Positions 32,842 through 33,250 of a DNA stretch of 33,250 bases are shown here, in pieces. The DNA is from an uncultured Prevotella sp. (GTDB lineage: Bacteria > Bacteroidota > Bacteroidia > Bacteroidales > Bacteroidaceae), in NCBI GenBank assembly GCA_934230115.1, contig CAKQEI010000024.1:1-33250 (forward strand), given 5' to 3'. The notes beneath the pieces are model-generated. The model saw only the letters and a program-made list of their open reading frames with translations. It made no database searches and had not been told where the DNA came from. The position numbers and the translations under genes are program-made. Every line of letters starts with the position of its first letter. The stretch's first letter is position 1.

Positions 32842-32855
32842 TTCGAATATTCGAA
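32842..32855. other. perfect 14-bp palindrome downstream of spt
   Basis: TTCGAATATTCGAA is exactly self-complementary and lies 21 bases after the spt stop, before the terminator. Its role is unknown; it may be a chance A/T-rich palindrome or a binding site. Confidence 0.35.
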
Positions 32856-32872
32856 AATTATATAATTTATAT

Positions 32873-32924
32873 ACGGGTATTAACGACTCTAATCCTATAG
32901 AATCGTTGATGCCCGTTTCTTTTA
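32873..32924 (+). terminator. rho-independent terminator of spt
   Basis: Arms 32873-32891 and 32898-32916 (19 bases each) pair with two G-U wobbles and one mismatch around a six-base loop. TTCTTTT follows. Termination is expected mainly on the plus strand. Confidence 0.85.
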
Positions 32925-33018
32925 CTAATAAAAAATTGTTCAAATCTCATGAATAAACCTGCGAATAAGTAGAAAAATCAGAAAAATGATGATTTTCTTT
33001 GATTTTTATGCCGAAAAA

Positions 33019-33050
33019 TTTGCGTGTACCAATAATTCTTTATACCTTTG
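33019..33050 (+). promoter_or_regulatory. promoter of the tRNA-Pro pair
   Basis: TTTG (33019-33022), 20 bases, TACCTTTG (33043-33050) match the Bacteroidetes consensus. The start would be near 33057, about 11 bases before the first tRNA-Pro. Element sequences and spacing equal those of the tRNA-Arg promoter at 112-143. Confidence 0.82.
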
Positions 33051-33067
33051 CACTCGCTAAAGAAAAA

Positions 33068-33141
33068 CGGGGTGTAGCGCAGTCCGGTAGCGCGCCTGGT
33101 TTGGGACCAGGTGGTCGCAGGTTCGAATCCTGTCGCCCCGA
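33068..33141 (+). tRNA. tRNA-Pro (anticodon TGG), copy 1
   Basis: A complete cloverleaf: acceptor CGGGGTG pairs with CGCCCCG, the anticodon stem CCTGG/CCAGG encloses TTTGGGA (anticodon TGG, proline), and the T arm contains GGTTCGAATCC. The discriminator is A at 33141. The 3' CCA is not encoded. Confidence 0.96.
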
Positions 33142-33177
33142 CTTCTTTTTCAATTAGCAAGCATATAAATACTCCAA

Positions 33178-33250
33178 CGGGGTGTAGCGCAGTCCGGTAG
33201 CGCGCCTGGTTTGGGACCAGGTGGTCGCAGGTTCGAATCCTGTCGCCCCG
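33178..33250 (+). tRNA. tRNA-Pro (anticodon TGG), copy 2, last base outside window
   Basis: This is identical over all 73 visible bases to copy 1, from CGGGGTG to CGCCCCG; the discriminator base lies beyond the window end. A 36-base A/T-rich spacer without a promoter separates the copies, so both probably come from one transcript. Confidence 0.94.

Noticed and set aside
1..33250. CRISPR arrays, insertion sequences, integrons, toxin-antitoxin or retron-like loci
   Set aside because: No regularly spaced repeats, transposase or integrase motifs, paired small toxin-antitoxin frames or reverse transcriptase motif were seen on either strand.

Overview
The window is chromosomal DNA from an anaerobic, gut-type member of the Bacteroidetes, most likely Bacteroidales; a Prevotella-like genus would fit but is not proven. 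The evidence is: SprA, the outer-membrane translocon of the type IX secretion system (T9SS); a secreted protein with a type A T9SS C-terminal sorting domain; a Bacteroides-type serine palmitoyltransferase; an Rnf operon led by an RseC-like gene; the 5' stump of a hybrid two-component system gene; A-rich starts without Shine-Dalgarno sites; and several promoters of the Bacteroidetes form TTTG-N19/20-TAnnTTTG. No insertion sequence, prophage, CRISPR array or integrase is visible. This is mostly core chromosome.

Layout, left to right. A tRNA-Arg cut by the window edge (1-70, minus) faces away from ruvA-sprA (328-8657). A perfect 22-bp inverted repeat ends sprA and also the convergent three-gene envelope operon ytxH / holin-like / 98-aa protein (9643-8695, minus). 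Divergent from that operon runs SPOR lipoprotein - ruvX - def (9935-11431). After a patch of 7-bp repeats come a secreted TPR protein and a membrane-anchored TPR/AraC regulator (11521-15000). Then follow a T9SS-exported multidomain protein (15133-17439), a GH10-like glycosidase and a phytase-like esterase (17629-20236).

On the minus strand lies rseC-like - rnfB - rnfC - rnfD - rnfG - rnfE - rnfA - galE (27051-20398). It encodes an ion-pumping ferredoxin:NAD oxidoreductase, with a UDP-glucose epimerase gene as apparent passenger. Divergent from it is an orphan acidic 148-aa gene with a near-ideal promoter. Convergent with that gene is a GH20 beta-hexosaminidase (29397-27778, minus). Upstream of the hexosaminidase is a 39-codon hybrid-two-component-system stump that ends directly at a terminator, then trmN6-like and lipid-kinase genes (30369-29665 and 31439-30411, minus). 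Divergent from the kinase is serine palmitoyltransferase (31630-32820), the first enzyme of sphingolipid synthesis. The window ends in two identical tRNA-Pro genes.

Themes: cell-envelope construction and export (SprA, T9SS cargo, SPOR, YtxH/holin, GalE), glycan scavenging (GH10-like, GH20), membrane lipids (SPT and lipid kinase) and membrane energetics (Rnf). I saw no unmistakably new defence or mobile system. The items most worth checking are the decapitated HTCS gene, the SPT/lipid-kinase divergent pair, the orphan 148-aa gene, the YtxH/holin/98-aa operon, and the membrane AraC regulator beside a T9SS cargo gene.
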